DNA of 7,625 bases from a bacterium (GTDB lineage Bacteria; SZUA-79; Acidulodesulfobacterales; Acidulodesulfobacteraceae), in contig JAJYWW010000147.1 of NCBI GenBank assembly GCA_021791295.1, positions 1 to 7,625 of the forward strand, written 5' to 3'. Position 1 is the stretch's first letter, and the number at the start of each line of letters is the position of its first letter. Shown here piece after piece: positions 6,474 to 7,625 of this stretch. The notes beneath the pieces are model-generated. The model did not search any database. It was not told the DNA's origin and was given only the letters and a program-made list of their open reading frames with translations. Both the position numbers and the translations under genes were made by a program.

Positions 6474-7538
6474 ATGAAAATAGATCTGTTCGATTACAAA
6501 TTTGACGCGGAAAAAATAGCAAAATATCCGAAAACAAACAGAGATGAAGCCAACCTTATGGCCGTCGACGTAAAAAATTTTAAAATAACGCATAAAAAAT
6601 TTTACGAAATAACCGATTTTATCGAAAAAGGCGATGCCGTAGTCGTCAATAATTCAGGCGTAAAAAAAGCCAGGATTTTCGGAAAAAGGGGTTCGGGCGG
6701 CAAAGTCGAAATATTTATTACGGAATTCCCGGCCGATATTTCTTTTCCTTTAAAACTTAAATCTCTCGTAAAAGCGCATAAAACTATAAAAGAAAATGAG
6801 AAAATAGAAATAGCCGAAAAAATCTATATTACGGCGGAAAAAAATTTCGGCGGCGGGCTTTATCAAATATCTATAGAAACTAAAAGCGATTACGATTATA
6901 TTTTCGAAAAATGCGCCGCAATTCCTCTGCCGCCTTATATAAAACGGCCGGCGGACGAAAAAGACGATATATATTACCAAACCGTTTACGCAGACGATTC
7001 CGCTGGTTTATCGGTAGCAGCGCCTACCGCTGGACTTCATTTTACCGAAAAAATCATAAATTCCATAAAAGAAAAAGGCGGCATTTTTACTAACGTTTCG
7101 CTGAATATAGGCCTCGGCACTTTTTTGCCGGTAAGAACGGAAGATATAAGGAAACACGAAATACATAAAGAAACTTATACCGTAACGAAAGAAACTGCGG
7201 ACATAGTGAACGGAGCGATAAAATCCGGAAACAAAATAATAATTACGGGAACTTCGGCGGTAAGGTCGCTGGAATCGGCTGCGGTCGAAAATAAAGACGG
7301 CGCCTGCTTTATAAATCCCGTTAAAAATGAAGAAACGTCTTTATACATATATCCAGGTTATAAATTTAAAGCGACTAAAAATCTGATAACTAATTTTCAT
7401 CAGCCTAAGTCGTCGCTTTATATTATGATATGCGCGCTTATAGGCATAGACAAAACAAAAGCCGTTTACGAGGAAGCTCTAAGAAAAGATTATTCCCTAT
7501 TCAGTTACGGAGACGCGATGTATCTTTATAATATATAA
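6474..7538 (+). CDS. queA: S-adenosylmethionine:tRNA ribosyltransferase-isomerase
   Basis: QueA transfers and isomerises the ribosyl group of SAM onto 7-aminomethyl-7-deazaguanine at position 34 of GUN-anticodon tRNAs, forming epoxyqueuosine. The 354-aa protein is of normal length with the family's motifs in order: SGGKVEIF (74-81), PLPPYIKRP (151-159), YQTVYA (168-173), AGLSVAAPTAGLHFT (177-191), LGTFLPVRTEDIRKHEIH (214-231), GTSAVRSLESAA (259-270), FHQPKSSLY (308-316) and SYGDAMYLY (344-352). One conserved stretch is divergent: the usual NDTxVxPAR is NNSGVKKAR at 59-67. A weak AGG at 6466-6468 lies 5 nt before the ATG and would be used only if transcription starts further upstream than the -10 box suggests. 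It is divergent from holB and 34 nt before tgt, the enzyme that acts just before it in the pathway. Confidence 0.97.
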   Translation: MKIDLFDYKFDAEKIAKYPKTNRDEANLMAVDVKNFKITHKKFYEITDFIEKGDAVVVNNSGVKKARIFGKRGSGGKVEIFITEFPADISFPLKLKSLVKAHKTIKENEKIEIAEKIYITAEKNFGGGLYQISIETKSDYDYIFEKCAAIPLPPYIKRPADEKDDIYYQTVYADDSAGLSVAAPTAGLHFTEKIINSIKEKGGIFTNVSLNIGLGTFLPVRTEDIRKHEIHKETYTVTKETADIVNGAIKSGNKIIITGTSAVRSLESAAVENKDGACFINPVKNEETSLYIYPGYKFKATKNLITNFHQPKSSLYIMICALIGIDKTKAVYEEALRKDYSLFSYGDAMYLYNI

Positions 7539-7572
7539 ATATATAAAAAAATAAAACAAAACAATTAAAACA

Positions 7573-7625
7573 ATGACTTTTAAAATCACCGCTAAAGATA
7601 CGGCAACCAAGGCAAGAACCGGATT
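7573..7625 (+). CDS. tgt: tRNA-guanine transglycosylase, N-terminal fragment (cut by window edge)
   Basis: The last 53 nt open a reading frame MTFKITAKDTATKARTG that runs off the right edge. It fits the N-terminus of bacterial Tgt, in which a short beta strand leads to an A-R-x-G motif (ARTG here) just before the Thr-x-His-Gly region. Tgt exchanges guanine 34 for preQ1 in Asn, Asp, His and Tyr tRNAs, making the substrate of QueA. Its place 34 nt after queA on the same strand is the common queA-tgt operon arrangement, which carries much of the weight because only 17 codons are visible. No Shine-Dalgarno is present before the ATG; the spacer is almost all A and T. Confidence 0.83.
   Translation, partial: MTFKITAKDTATKARTG

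Noticed and set aside
6294..6593. Minus-strand frame of about 99 codons across the holB-queA spacer and the start of queA
   Set aside because: It overlaps the certain queA coding start, is rich in Phe/Ile/Tyr as expected from antisense A/T-rich DNA, and has no recognisable domain or ribosome site.

Overview
The window looks like core chromosome of an AT-rich Gram-negative bacterium, most like a Deltaproteobacteria/Desulfobacterota-type lineage. That placement is inference: it rests on the gene neighbourhood (holB, PSP1/ricT, metG, a tatD-radical SAM fusion), a one-piece tmRNA whose tag starts Ala-Asp-Asn, and a queA-tgt pair. No phage, plasmid or CRISPR signature is visible. GC content was not computed; by eye it is well below 50%, with almost pure A/T spacers.

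Layout. Reading leftwards on the minus strand from about 6.3 kb to 0.2 kb are five closely spaced genes: holB (DNA polymerase III delta'), ricT/yaaT (PSP1 domain), metG (methionyl-tRNA synthetase), a TatD nuclease fused to a radical SAM domain, and a YhaM-like OB-fold/HD exoribonuclease. Gaps between them are 25, 68, 22 and 16 nt, so they probably form one operon. After a 133-nt A/T-rich spacer, the 5' part of ssrA (tmRNA) lies on the same strand with its own TATAAT box and runs off the left edge. On the plus strand, divergent from holB, are queA and the first 17 codons of tgt, both for queuosine modification of tRNA.

How the genes fit together. The minus-strand cluster combines replication (HolB), mRNA decay (RicT, YhaM-like), aminoacylation (MetG) and nucleic-acid quality control (TatD part), next to the trans-translation RNA. 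The holB-yaaT and metG-tatD pairings also occur in Bacillus subtilis, so this is an old housekeeping neighbourhood. The radical SAM half of the TatD fusion is the least understood protein here.

Structure not explained by genes. The 212-nt holB-queA intergenic region carries two related hairpin units in direct orientation, 63 nt apart, which look like REP-type or small mobile-element debris between the two divergent promoters. Shine-Dalgarno sequences are weak or absent before most genes. The best one in the holB mRNA is internal, directly after a run of nine A's. The queA -10 box is so close to its ATG that the mRNA may be nearly leaderless.
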